This document shows positions 1-11,600 of a stretch of DNA of 64,000 nt, piece by piece. The DNA lies in the NCBI GenBank assembly GCA_033296685.1, contig MU854333.1:62001-126000 (forward strand), given 5' to 3'. Source of the DNA: Parachaetomium inaequale (Eukaryota; Ascomycota; Sordariomycetes; Sordariales; Chaetomiaceae). The number at the start of each line of letters is the position of its first letter. Positions within the stretch are counted from its first letter, which is position 1. The position numbers and the translations under genes were made by a program. The notes beneath the pieces were generated by a model. It searched no databases, was not told where the DNA came from, and was given only the letters and a program-made list of their open reading frames with translations.

Positions 1-453
1 CGAACAGGGGGTGTCCACCGAAAGTGATCAAATCACAAAACAGAAAACTGCCGGAGGAACCCCCCGACGAGCTCCCTCTTTCGGCACTACCACCGAGGCG
101 GATCCGCTCGCCGCTGGGCCGGTCCGCGGGAATGCCGTCAGCCGCCGGGTCGGCGACTGGCTGGATTCTTCCGTGGAATGTCCGCCACTGGCACCCCGCT
201 AGGCATGCAGTTCATCGGCTTTTGTGTTCGATGGTGTGGTTGCTGCTCGATGTTCGCTGGCTTTCTTTTCTTTCTGTGTGGACATCAAAGCCTGCTTGGT
301 TAAGTTACCTTCCTCTCAGCTCAGCTCACATTCGCACCGTTGAACCTCCCTTAATGGTACATGACTACCTACAAGTAGACCTTGTATGTTTTTGATAACA
401 GATCAACGTTATTTTCCTCGATGCCACAGGAGCAAGCACAGTTCCATCCTCGT

Positions 454-652
454 GTTGCAACCGTAGCATTGTGTACAGCCTCGCCCTCGAACCCCATGGG
501 GAGAAGATCGCTGCCGACGGTTGCATTCCACATGCAAATTTTGGAAGCTTCGACGCACCTAATGCTTCTGTCATGCCTGACATAACAGCACGCCCCTGGT
601 GATCCGTGGCGCGCGGTAACAGCTTTGTCGATGAGGGTTGCAACCGTAGCAT
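454..652. repeat. 16-bp direct repeat pair
   Basis: The 16-mer GTTGCAACCGTAGCAT occurs at 454-469 and again at 637-652 in the same orientation. No coding context; meaning unknown. Confidence 0.6.
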
Positions 653-2088
653 GCATGTACCGCACTCAGCTTGACATGGGACGGAAATTTGGGGTTTGGC
701 AAGGCACATGCTCCTCTTTTACATACCTTCAGATGATGAATTGACTTGAAGACGAGATCGGGACATGCAACAACGGGAACATTCACTCAGAGGGCCCGAG
801 CGTGTTCTGACTGGTGAACTGAAGCCCAGTCTTGTCACCCGTCTGACAAACCCAAGGGGGCCACATGCATACCTTACTTGTAGCTATCCCTCATGGGGAC
901 GTACAGCATCTCAGCTTTTGTCGATCTTGTGCCCCCGAGCTTGCGCGTACACGTAACATACATTTTGACTTGTCATGTATTTCTCGAGGCTCGATATGTC
1001 CGCGTGGCGACTAACTACCTACCTTCCCGAGTCCCATAACATAGTACGAGACTGGGAGAGAGAGAAAAGCTTCCACGCCATCGCCACCGGAAAGCCAAAG
1101 TAAAATGCACATTACTTTTTGCCCTGTTTTATTTTTGGGAGATCAGCAACGCATCGCAGAGACCCTATTCTAGCTACTCCTATCTAGAATATCACCCTTT
1201 CGATACATATAGCCGAGCTCGTCCCTGCATCCCACTGTGTATGTACAGTACAGTAACTCGCGTCTTGCTGCGTGTCACACCACGGCGCCGATCGGCGGGA
1301 GCCGGGGGAGTGTTCCCTTTTATTAACTACGGGGGGGGGGTGTGGCGCTATTACCCTGGATCGTCTCGATCGCCCGCCCGCCCCCGACTGCCTGCCCCGA
1401 CGGCCGGAGTTGCCGTCCCGTGTTGTGTTGAGCGTGGAAGTAACATAGAGGCTCGTATTCGACCAGCCGTGCCCGGTATTGCTGCCGATCCGGTAGGCCG
1501 GGTTAGTTACGGGGGGGAGGGGTGCCCGGGGGTGGCGTTTTTTTGCCGGGCCGGAACGGGGGGAGTGGGTTTAGGAGGAGGAGGGTGTGTTGACTGCACT
1601 GCTGCACTGCTGCACTCACTGCCACACGGCTCCGGGCCCGGGTGTGTGGAAGGACGGGACGGGCGCGAGGGGAGGTTGCTGCGTGGAGTAACGGGGGTGG
1701 TTCAGCCTCACCCTCGTGTTGTAAGCGAGTGTGGTGATCATATAGGGTTGTTGTTTTTGATATGGGATTTCAGTTCGTGTGAGGTTCAGCTCTGGCAGCA
1801 TGCATGGTTTTCGGTTGTTCAGCTTGTTGTCTGTCTTGAAGGGTTGTTTGATGTGATGGCTCTGCTGAGTACGTACCTACTTGGTAGGCACCGTTGGCGC
1901 TTCACCCATAGGTAGCTACCGGACGGAAAGTTGATGTGAGAAACGGGGATTCTTAGGCAACCCGGGTTCTGGCTAGGCAATATTTCCATGCCCTTGGTGT
2001 AGCATAACAGGGTCAAGCAATCATGGCGGGGATGGGACATTTACATCTTGGCGTTGATAGTAATACTCCGTCAATGCTCAAGCTTCGG

Positions 2089-2157
2089 GGCAACAGACTG
2101 GCCACAAACCTGACTCGGGAAGAGACGAGACATTCTATCATCAGCCAGTCTGTTGCC
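2089..2157. repeat. Inverted repeat with 14-bp perfect arms
   Basis: GGCAACAGACTGGC at 2089-2102 is matched exactly by its reverse complement at 2144-2157. A further copy of the right arm core (CAGTCTGTTGCC) follows near 2163. A second, outer pair (CCACAAAC near 2102 and GTTTGTGG near 2191) lies in the same stretch. It could fold as a hairpin or be a relic of a small element. Confidence 0.6.
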
Positions 2158-3589
2158 ATGGTCAGTCTGTTGCCATCAATGGGGCCACAGTTTGTGGAAT
2201 GGTAGATACCCTCTTCAACTCCTGCCACATTGTATTGCTAGTAGTATTGGCGTTGCTTGCGAGTCAGAGGAAGAGTCATAGCACTAAAGGCTGTAGTTTG
2301 TAGCTTCGGTTTGGAGGTATCGATATCTCTATCATACCAGGTAGACAGCTTCGGAAAATGCATGTTGTTGTTTTTTCACTTGGCCTTGGGGTTAGAGTAC
2401 ATACTCAATCTCAGTATTGACTGTACGGGTTTGCGCAGCCGGTGGCCTTGCCCTTTCGACGCGATGAACGGTTGATGCCTCGGTCCGCTCTCTTATATGC
2501 GGATGGGAGGTACGCTATGCCTTGAACTCCAAGCTGATGTAAGGAGGGACCATCCTCAAGACATGCAGGGTTTCCTGCACAAGCAGCACATGGAGAAGCA
2601 TAGAGCACCGCTAGTTGTTTGTCATATAGATGAGTGATGGTTCAGATGGCAAGCTTGATCTCCGATGCCCTTTGGAAGTAACTATATGTCTACCTCATCG
2701 AAACTTACCTGAAGCCTTCATATCCCAGAAGAGCCGAAGGCAGCAATGACTGACTGGCGCCATGGAAGTCTAGAATTCTCCTTCTTTATCCAAGCACGAA
2801 CAACGGCGCATGACCGCCGTGAGGGGCCTGGTGGTGGTCGACTCGGACACGCCCGTGTTATCTCCAAGCCCTCTCCGTCGGCCACCTCTGCGACCCCGTG
2901 TCGGCGGGTACTGGGATTATTGGCCGGGTGCTGCCTCCAGAGGGTATTGATCTCGACCGAAGAGGGATATCAGACCCCGAAGTCCTCCTGCCGTTGAAAC
3001 ATTGCGGGCTGGTTGGAACCCGCGATCTGTGCTCGTGGCCAAATGATTGGTCCGTGATTCGTCCCCAGGACGGCGACAAGACTGTGCCCGTGAGCACGCG
3101 GGGCACAGAGCGGCTCAGCAGAGCTTCGGAAAGCTCTCTTCTTTTGGTCCCCGGTTATGCGTCCTGGTGTCACTTTATTTTCTCTCTGATTGCGTCTTTC
3201 CAAATATCATGAAGAAAAAGTCGGAAAATCCTGAAAGTTGAGTTGTGAAAGTTGACTTGACCGGCGGTGAACCTTGGTTCAGGTTCTCCTTCTTCTTGGT
3301 GGGGTTGTGGAGTCCCCTCAATTTATCCTTTATCGGCCCACCGCTACGCCTTATCCGCTGTCTCACAGGCGCCCGGCCCGCTGATCGGCCCCCGGCGCCA
3401 ACCCACAAAGCCGGCGACAGTCTGGCCCTCGACCGCCAACTTGACAAGCAACCAAATTCCTGAGCACATCCATCTCACTCCTCCAGGCTGGCCTTCCTGG
3501 AACATCGCCAACGAACAGGTCATCTCCTTTTGCTTCGACCGTGTCTGTGCCACCCGGCGCTGTGCCGCGACGTCTCTCGGAGACCGACA

Positions 3590-5304
3590 ATGTGGGCGTT
3601 CTCATCTTCGACGCCTGCGGCCGCGCCGCCACCGGATGCCCCTGCGGCAGAAGAGCCCCAGAACGATGGATCGAAGCTCAGGACGTTTATCGGGATTCTA
3701 AGAAAGTGAGTACAGTGGACGCTGGGTCAGGCCCTCCGTTCCCCGTTCGCTGCTTGCCCTAGATGCATCAAGCGGTAGCCGATGACGGTCGGTGAGGGTG
3801 GAGGCGTCATCCCATCTCCCTACACCAAACAAGCATCTTGTGCTGACATCTGTCGCTCGCAGGTTTATTGGAGTAGCCGATCTGGCCTCGGTTCGCTTCT
3901 CCCTGCCCTCACAGCTCCTCGAACCGACCCCGAACCTCGAATACTGGAACTATCTCGACTCCCCGAACGCCTTTGTCGCCATTGGAACCGCAGACGAGCC
4001 GGTCGACCGCATGCTGGAAGTGCTGCGATTCTGGTTTACAAAGGATCTCAAATATGCAAAGGGGAAGCCCTGCAAACCATACAACTCTTGCCTCGGCGAG
4101 TTCTTCAGGGTAGGTTGCAGCCAACACCAAGGCGGCCGCCTAAGACTCTTGGAACGAAGAGGGAAAGGCACTGATGGACTAACCTGGTCAGTGTAACTGG
4201 GAAACTGAGGATGACGCTCCTAAAATCGATACGAGTACGCTCTGGAAAGGCGGTAGCGCCCCTGGCAGCAGCGCGTCCAGTACGAAGTCGGCGAAGCTCG
4301 CTGTCCCTGCTGGGCTCGGGTCTGGAGACTCCCGCGCCGCCTCTACCGTGTCGGTCTCGCAGTCGGCGAAGAACCCGACCAAGCCGGTCCGGGTTTCATA
4401 TTTGACGGAGCAGACATCGCACCACCCACCCGTCAGCGCCTTCTACATCAGCTGCCCGGAGAAGGGGATCCACGCCAAGGGCTTTGACCAGATCACGGCC
4501 AAGTTCACGGGCACATCGATCAAGGTGATGCCGGGAGAGCACAACTTGGGCATTTTCATCACGGTGGAGCGGCGTGACCACGAGACATACCAGCTCACGC
4601 ACCCTGCTGCGCACCTGGGCGGCATTCTCAGGGGCGCTCTGAGTGTGAGTGTTGGCGATATGTGCTACATCACATGCCCCGAGACAAAGCTCAAGGCCAT
4701 CCTGCGTTACTACGATGACGGCTGGCTTGGGCGGACAACGAACAAAGTCGAGGGCATCATCTTCCGGTACGACCCAGAGAATGACAACAAACGGCAGATC
4801 CAGGACGTCCCGGAGGAGGACATTCTTGTGAGGCTGGGCGGACCTTGGAAGGAGAAGATTGTGTTTACACTCGGCTCAAAACCTCTGGTGAGCACACCTT
4901 AACCCAATCTTTATGTAAACCACAGCGCTAACCTAAGTCCACAGGCCTCCCATCCCCCAGAGCACCAGATCACAATCATCGACATCGCCCCCCTCGCTGT
5001 AGCACCCAAGGTGCTCCCGCCCGCCGAGCAGCAGCTGCCCCACGAGTCCCTGCAGCTCTGGGGCGAAGTCACCAAGGCCATCCTCGCCAAGCAGTACTCG
5101 CGGGCGACGACAGTCAAGCAAGAGCTCGAGGAGGCCCAGCGCGAGAAGGCGCGCGAGCGCGAGAGGAAGGGCGAGACGTACAAGCCCGTCTTTTTCGAGC
5201 AGGCCACCGACAAGGCTGGCAAGCCGTCTCTAACGGAGAAGGGGAGGGAGGTGCTCAACCGGGCGCAGAAGGGGGAGTGGGGTATGGAGGACATTGTTGC
5301 CTAG
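3590..5304 (+). CDS. Oxysterol-binding protein (Osh/Kes1 type)
   Basis: This is a lipid-transfer protein of the OSBP-related family, of 472 aa. Four exons were read from splice signals: 3590-3705, 3863-4109, 4192-4887 and 4945-5304. The frame joins cleanly at each junction. The family hallmark EQTSHHPP lies at residues 194-201, and the upstream NSCLGE-type segment ends exon 2. There is no PH domain, ankyrin repeat or FFAT-rich N-terminus, so it resembles short Osh4/Kes1-type proteins (about 430 aa). A Ser/Ala/Lys-rich insert lies between CNWE and the signature. Family members exchange sterol or phosphatidylserine for PI4P between membranes, notably at the Golgi. The start at 3590 is the first ATG in the exon-1 frame after the stop at 3461-3463. 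The family is certain; the exact Osh subclass is inferred. Confidence 0.92.
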
Positions 5305-6473
5305 GGCTCTCACGGTTGAGTTGGGAGGAACGGGCGATGTGCATGGGCGCAGGGGGGGTGCATTATGGCGCGGCATAGATATAGAGGTGGTTTTCCACGG
5401 CGTGCGTATACTTTCCTTTTTGGCTTTTGGCATGGTGGTTTGGGATGTTTGTTTGTCGCTGGCACGATGACGCGTACGGCACGGGGGGTGAGGGAGCACA
5501 TTTTTACACACACACACCCGAGCTGGTGGAGGCGTTGATTATACCCACCTTGACTGGAGCACATTCTTTGAAACCAGCCCGTTGCAGCATAATAAACTGT
5601 AAACCGAACGGTTACAAAGTAGTAGCTAGCGAGTGCTTGTTGGCGCTTTTCGATGCAGACAAGTGAAACTTGATTCGTTCTCTGATGGAGGGTGTTGCAG
5701 CTTGATTCAGGTGTTTTGGGTTAGGGTTAGCTAAACCCTACCATCGGACTGTTGGACAGGCGCAATCAAAGGGCAACCCACTGACCTCCAGGCTCACCTT
5801 TCCTGGACGCTGAGACGTGATTCTCCTCACAATGACGACCGGGACGCGAAGCCATTGGCCACTCGCTCCTCCGATGCTGGTCTTTGACGACGAATCTCGA
5901 ATCTTGGCGCTAGGCAACCTTGAACCCCAATCGCCCCACATGGTGTTTGCAGGGCTGCTCTATCGTTATCGGAGCCGCTAAACCGCTTTTCGACACCCTG
6001 CGCTGAGCGCAACTGAAAAAGGAGCAGAAAAAAGGGACGCACGAGAGAAACATTGGGGTCGCAACTCGCAAGACGAGGCAAACACTGCACAAACACCAGC
6101 GTCGGCCCGTACCACCGCTCGAGACACCGTCCTCGACCCTCGAATTGCCGAACCCCCAGGGCTGCACCGCGGCCGGAGACGTCCAAGAGTCGAAATACAG
6201 CCCCCTGCAAATCCACAAGGCCGCCAAGCAGCCTTGTTCGTTGGTCGAACCCCTAACTGACCTCGACCTGAACAATCCCCGAAAGCCAAGACCGAAGAAT
6301 CTCGCTAACAACCGCCGCGACAACCACCGGCCCATCTCCCCCGACCCGGGCCCTCACCACCCAAGCGAACGGGCACCCAAGATAGCGGCAGTAGGCCCCA
6401 GGTTCCCAGCAGCGCCATCCCGCGACAGGACCGAAACAAGAACAAGAGACAGAAAAACAAAGAAAAGAAAACC
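5305..6473. other. Intergenic / leader of vps74
   Basis: This holds the 3' flank of the oxysterol-binding protein gene, a telomere-like motif at 5718-5740 and a C/A-rich presumed 5' leader before 6474. No gene is supported; the minus-strand frames at 5827-6565 overlap this leader and are low-complexity. Confidence 0.6.
5718..5740. repeat. Telomere-like TTAGGG motif with inverted arm
   Basis: Two TTAGGG-type units are followed by the complementary AAACCCTA. TAGGGTT (5722-5728) and AACCCTA (5734-5740) are exact inverted arms around AGCTA. AAACCCTA-type boxes in fungal and plant promoters can bind Tbf1/Rap1/Myb-type factors. That role here is inference. Confidence 0.55.
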
Positions 6474-7744
6474 ATGGCGACCACGACATCAGGCCTGACG
6501 CGGCGCAGGGGCGGCGCGGCAGACGGGGACAACGGCATCGGCTCGCGGACCAATTCGGCGGCCAACGTCCGGGACCCGGCGTCGGGCGGCGGCGGGCCCG
6601 AGACCAGCTATGAAGAGAGCGGCGAGAACGGCCACCGGATCGCCTTCGACCCGCGCGACATCAGCGAGAGCGCCGAGCGCAGCAAGCAGCCCAAGCTGAC
6701 GCTCATGGAGGAGGTGTTGCTGCTGGGGCTGAAGGATAAGCAGGTTCGTTTGCGCGCACTCAACTTACTTTCTAACTTGGTCTAAGATGTGGTGTGGTGG
6801 TGACTGACCGACTCCCGCGCACCAGGGCTACCTCTCGTTCTGGAACGACAACATCTCGTACGCGTTGCGCGGGTGCATCGTCCTCGAACTCGCCTTCCGC
6901 GGCCGCATAGCCATGCAAAAGACGCCCTCGAGGCGGAGCTTCCCGCTGCCCGACCGCATCATCGAGGTGGTCGACGACACGCTGACGGGCGAGGTGCTGC
7001 TGGACGAGGCCCTCAAGATGATGAAGACGAGCGAGAAGATGAGCGTCAGCAGCTGGATTGACCTGATGAGCGGTACGGCCCGTCCAATTGCTTTCCAACA
7101 GACGTGGGCACACAGACTAACACACAATCCGGGGCAGGCGAGACATGGAACCTCATGAAGATCGGCTACCAGCTCAAGCAGGTGCGCGAGCGGCTGGCCA
7201 AGGGCCTGGTAGACAAGGGCATCCTGCGGACCGAGAAGCGCAACTTTTTGCTCTTCGACATGGCGACGCACCCCGTGGTCGACAGCGGCGCCAAGGAGGA
7301 GATCCGCCGGCGCGTGCGCAACGTGCTGACGCAGCGCACCGTCGTGCTCAACAGCTCGCAGTGGCTGCCCGAGAACCTCGAGTTCCGCTACCTGCGCACC
7401 GTCGCCATGGTCTGCGCCGCCTACGCCGCCAACGTGCTCGAGAACGCGCTCTCCACCCTCGGCCACGAGGCCCGCGAGAAGGCCTTCAACCAGACCGACG
7501 AGCTGCTCGCCGACTACAGCCAGTGGCCGTTTGGCCGCAAGGCGACGGGCAACGACATTGGCGAGAACATGCCGCAGGTTATTGCTGAGGTGCGCAGCCC
7601 ATTATCCCTATTTCCATCCCCCATGTCTGCGGTGGTTACTGACCCCCCGTGCAGGAAGTCGGCAAGGCCCAGGAGAAGGAACTCCAACTCGAAGTCGTCG
7701 CCGCTTGCCTCAGCGTCTTCACCCGCCTCGACTCCCTCCTCTAG
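6474..7744 (+). CDS. VPS74: Vps74 / GOLPH3 family Golgi protein
   Basis: This PI4P-binding peripheral Golgi protein retains glycosyltransferases through COPI in known family members. Exons are 6474-6743, 6826-7072, 7138-7589 and 7655-7744, giving 352 aa (yeast Vps74 is 345 aa). The sequence has the GOLPH3 core: LTLMEEVLLLGLKDKQGYLSFWND, then ALRGCIVLELAFRGRI, and a helical C-terminal half ending TRLDSLL. The N-terminal 60 residues are a low-complexity, Gly/Asn-rich tail, as in yeast. The start ATG sits in a good fungal context (AAACCATGGCG). Introns 1-3 are about 60-80 nt. All junctions keep frame and match the family, so this call is firm. Confidence 0.95.
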
Positions 7745-9036
7745 TGCCTGGGTGGTTACCGCCGGTGCCTCCGATGGCTCTCTCCCGATATGCGACTCCC
7801 TCACCCCCGATTCACATTTTCCCATCCTTGTCAAAACAACAAAAACCTCGATCTGTCCGGCACCGGCGAGATGACCAAACAGCTCATCCACTCTCAATCA
7901 CGAAATCCCCGGCGGGCCTTCCCAACGCCCACAACGCCCCAACCCCGAAAAGGGATGTATCCAGAAACGAAACCAATTCCTTCCTGCCACAACCTTTATC
8001 CTATTATAATACCGCGTGCGGGAGCGAACGGCTGTGATGCCCGCTACGGGGAAAACTAAAAGAATCTGGACAAGAAACAACAAATGGGGACCAGGCCAGG
8101 GTAAAAGAGCAAGGCTACCACAGTCTACCCATCGGGCAGCTTTTGGGGGAGGCGGCAGGATTGTGTGTGAAAACGGATGGGGGGAACGAGGCATTGGGGA
8201 TGCTGTGTTTGTGTACCTTGAGATGGGGAGGAAATGGACCCCTTTTCTAGGCGCATTCTCTCGGGTTTGGTAGCTAGCTAGCTGGATGAAGGATTGGATA
8301 GGTCGGTGGTTAAGGGAAGACGGGACGGGGGCATGCCTCCCGTCTCAGGGAGGTCGGCATTCGTGCAGTTGCGTCGTTTGCCTGCCTAATATGTATGGTA
8401 CGGGAAAGGGCGACGATTGTTGAGGTTGGGGTTGGGGGGTGTTCCACGCCTCAACCCGTGGATAGGTTTGTTGGTGTTGGGCTGTACGACCTAGATATGC
8501 CCATGTTGGTTTTGGCTGTTGTCTCTATTTTCGGGGGGGGGGGGGNNNNNNNNNNCTCTTGTGTTTGATGGGGAAACGGAGCAAAAGGGAGTCTGTTTCT
8601 TTTTTTCTTTCTCTTCTCTTGTTATCTTATGGTTTCTACTACTTCATTTTCGTTTCATGCAGATAATTGATGGTGTGTCACGACTCTGATTGGTAACTCG
8701 TCCGTAGAGGTTGTCGGTTGTCACTGGGAATAGACTCTATGTTTTGGATGGTCGCGTGGCTGATTACTGGATTTGGGAGGCACGCGATACTTCGCTCTGT
8801 ATGGGGGCGACTGGTTTACTTGCGATCAGCAGACGATGATATTTTCCTATCCACCAGACTCCGCGAAGAATGTGCAGGCCAATGCCGCCCAAAACACAAG
8901 AATAAAGCCCAAGAATACCGCGATGCATCCGGTATGAGATGAACGCCGGACACCGCAACATACGAAACAAAGACCGCATCAGCGCAGCAGCCCGTTCCCT
9001 CACACCACTCAAGCCCTTTGACCTCCCGACGCCCTT
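7745..9036. other. Intergenic, convergent 3' flanks
   Basis: The region lies between the 3' ends of vps74 (+) and the SURF6-type gene (-). It is T/G-rich, contains a poly-G run that runs into the N gap, and shows no protein-like frame. Confidence 0.6.
8546..8555. other. Assembly gap (10 N)
   Basis: Ten N follow a run of 13 G, so the true gap length is unknown. Homopolymer failure is the likely cause. It interrupts no gene. Confidence 0.99.
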
Positions 9037-10919
9037 CTATTTCCTTCCGCCACCGCCAAACCCGCCCTCAAACCCGGGCCGATTCTTCTTCTTGGTCTGC
9101 ACGCCCTTGTTCTTCTTCTTGCCGCCCTTGTGGGAGGCCTTCTCGTCGCGGCGCTTGCGGAGGTTCTCCTCGCGCTTGCGCTGGCGGTCGTGGATGGCCG
9201 TCTTGACGCCCTCGGCGCGCTCCTTCCACTCGCGCTCCGACTTCTTCTTGGACTTCTCCTTGCGCTTGAGCGCCTTCTTGAGCAGCGACTCGCTGTCGTG
9301 CACCTTCTCGCCCTCGGCCCGCTTGCGCGCCGCCAGCCACGTCTCCTTCTCGAGCACCTCCTTGCGCTTGTCCTCGTCCATGCCCGCCACGCGCTTCTTT
9401 TGCGCCTCGAGCTTGAGCAGCGCCGTCTTGGGGTCCGAGGGCCCCTTCTTCTTGGCGCTGCCGGGCGCCTTTTCATAGCTCAGGTCGTGCGACAGCTGGG
9501 TGCCGTCCGAGAAGGCGAGGCGTCCAAAGGCGAAGTGGTTGGCGCTGCGGTCGTCGTCTTGCTCGAAGAGCGGGCTGAGGCCAGGCGAGTTGCGCGCGCT
9601 GTTGAGCGCCTCCTCCCGTTTCCTGTCCTCCTCCTCCTTGGCGAGCCGCCGCATCTCCTGCTTGTGTGCCTTGCGCTGGGCCTGCTTCTCGCGCCGCGAC
9701 TCGATCAGGTCTTGCCTTGTGCGGATGGGCTTGCCCTCGCTGTCGTCAGCCTTGCGGGAAGCGCGGAGGGCGGTGAGTTTGGCTTCCAGGCGAGCACGGA
9801 GGGCAGTGGTGTCGGCGGGAATCTTGAGATATTTGGGCTTTTCTGATGGCGGGACGGCGGAGGATATGGAGGTTGTGGTGCTGGCGGGCTCGACTGAGGC
9901 GTTCTTGGCGGTGTCGAAGACGGGCGAATCTGGCGCCGAGTCTGCCGAAGTGTCCTCGTCGTCGTTTGCGAGCCCGGATACATCGATGGGCGCCATGTCC
10001 TCGTCGTCGCTGTCGGCTTCGGTGGATGGCTGCGCAGGCGCTTCCTCGCTTGTCGACTCCTCGGCTTCGCTCTCGACCTCTTCGACGACCTTGCTCGCGA
10101 CCTTCTTAGTCTTCTCCGACTTGTCAGCCTTCCCCTTCTTGGGCTTCTCCTCCTTCAGCTTCTTGGCCTCCTCCTGCTTCAGCTTCTTCGCCAACTTTTT
10201 CTCCTCCTTAGCCTTCAGCTTCTTGCTAAGCGCAGACTCATCCGCGTCCTGTTCCGGCTCTTCCACACCCTCCTCCTTCTTCAGCCCCTCCTCCCCATCC
10301 TCATCCAACTTCAACTTCTTCTTCAGCCCCTCACCAGGCCTCTCCCGTTCGATCCCGGCGGCAACATCGCTATCGTCGTCGTCGTCGTCCTGCTCCGACC
10401 CGGCCTCGCTTTCCTGGTCAGCCTCCATCTCCTGCAGCTTGCGCTTGTTCCGCGCCCGCTCGTCCAGCACCTCCTTGGCGTTGCGGTTGCGTTCGCTGTC
10501 CGGGTCGAGCTTGCCCCGCTTGGCAGCCCTGGCCTCGTCCTTGGTCTGCTTCTTTTTCCTCCATTGGTCCTGTTACACACAAGAAAAAGGGGGCGTATCA
10601 GCAATGGTCCCTTTTTTTGCGTACGGGCATATCGCAGCCGGATGGAAGAGGTGCGACGAGGGGAGTAGGTGGGCGGCACGCCAGCCCGTGCAGCGGTGCG
10701 GTGCGGGGCGACAGAGTGAGCAGAGAGAGAGAGACAACATACACTGGTGTCCTCCCCGTAGTACATCTTGGCCGGGATCAGAGACAGGAGGCCGTCAAAG
10801 GCCTTTGCATGGTCGCGCAGGCGCTCCTGGTGCAAGCGAGCAAGGATCAGTCGGCGAACTTTTGTTGTTTAGGTGATGGGTGTATATCGGGCGCCTACCT
10901 GCAACGACGAGTCCGCCAT
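9037..10919 (-). CDS. SURF6 / Rrp14 family ribosome biogenesis protein
   Basis: This nucleolar protein is needed for early 60S and 40S assembly in known orthologues (yeast Rrp14, human SURF6). Three exons on the minus strand give 545 aa: 10919-10899 (a 7-codon micro-exon, MADSSLQ), 10826-10743 and 10569-9037. The N-terminus ERLRDHAKAFDGLLSLIPAKMYYGED is the conserved Rrp14 N-terminal motif. The middle is an acidic and Lys/Glu-rich low-complexity stretch. The C-terminal SURF6 domain has the KKSEREWKERAEGVK...RKREENLRKRRDEK block and ends in a Gly/Lys-rich tail. Splice sites fit GT-AG with frame kept. The micro-exon start is supported by a clean donor (GTAGGC) and family resemblance. Confidence 0.92.
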
Positions 10920-11600
10920 ATTCGTGCCTCTTGCTTGGATTTTCGTAAAATGACAGCTTCACAGTCGTATCCAGGTTCAACGGCGTTGACGAGGTTCCGT
11001 GCGGCGAATAATCTGGTCAAACGCGGGCGCTGAACTCTCGAGGAAAATTGACGAGGCGGGACGACAGCGGATGAATTTTATCGCCGGCGAAATTTTGGGC
11101 GGGTGTGGAGTTCTCGGCGCTGCCCCACTCGTGCAGCTCGGGGTTCTGCCGGGCGGTGAACTGTTCAGGTACCTCCTTATTGAGCTGAGGAAAAGTGGAA
11201 GACTGTAAGTTGAATAGAAAAAGGATCAATTCAGAACAATAGAAGAGTCAATGACACACTTAATCCTACTAATAAATGCCTGACCTGTTTGAGGGCCTGG
11301 CTGGCACTTTTACATGGTGGGGTGCAAACAACAGCTCAAGAAAGAGCCCAAAACACTCGTCAGATTCACCCACACCTCCTTGCCTCCCGCGACAACAACA
11401 CCCATGATCAAGACCAAGTTGATTAAAGATAAACAACACCTATCATGATGATAGCCCAGAGTTACACCCGCCGCCAGATCCCAAACGCCAAGTCGGACCC
11501 TAAGAAATCGGCCAAAACGCCAGCGCTATGCACTGCTCCCTGCCTCGCCATCCCAGATCCCTGGCCACCAGTTGGCCATCCCAGCAACACAACAAACAGA
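10920..11600. other. Intergenic
   Basis: This is the promoter side of the SURF6-type gene and the 3' flank of the exonuclease gene. No gene is supported. Confidence 0.6.

Larger units (their letters stand above)
1..3589. other. Intergenic, no gene supported
   Basis: No open frame here looks like a protein. The longest plus-strand frame (1241-1915) is low-complexity Gly/Arg/Val translation of a G-rich tract. The region holds poly-G runs (for example near 1330 and 1510), one 16-bp direct repeat (454-469 and 637-652) and one inverted repeat (2089-2157). The last few hundred bases are presumably promoter and 5' leader of the oxysterol-binding protein gene. Confidence 0.6.

Noticed and set aside
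1241..1915. 224-codon plus-strand frame
   Set aside because: Low-complexity translation of G-rich repeats with no start context or motif.
9500..10876. 458-codon plus-strand Ser-rich frame
   Set aside because: Antisense shadow of the SURF6-type gene; poly-Ser arises from Lys/Glu codons on the other strand.
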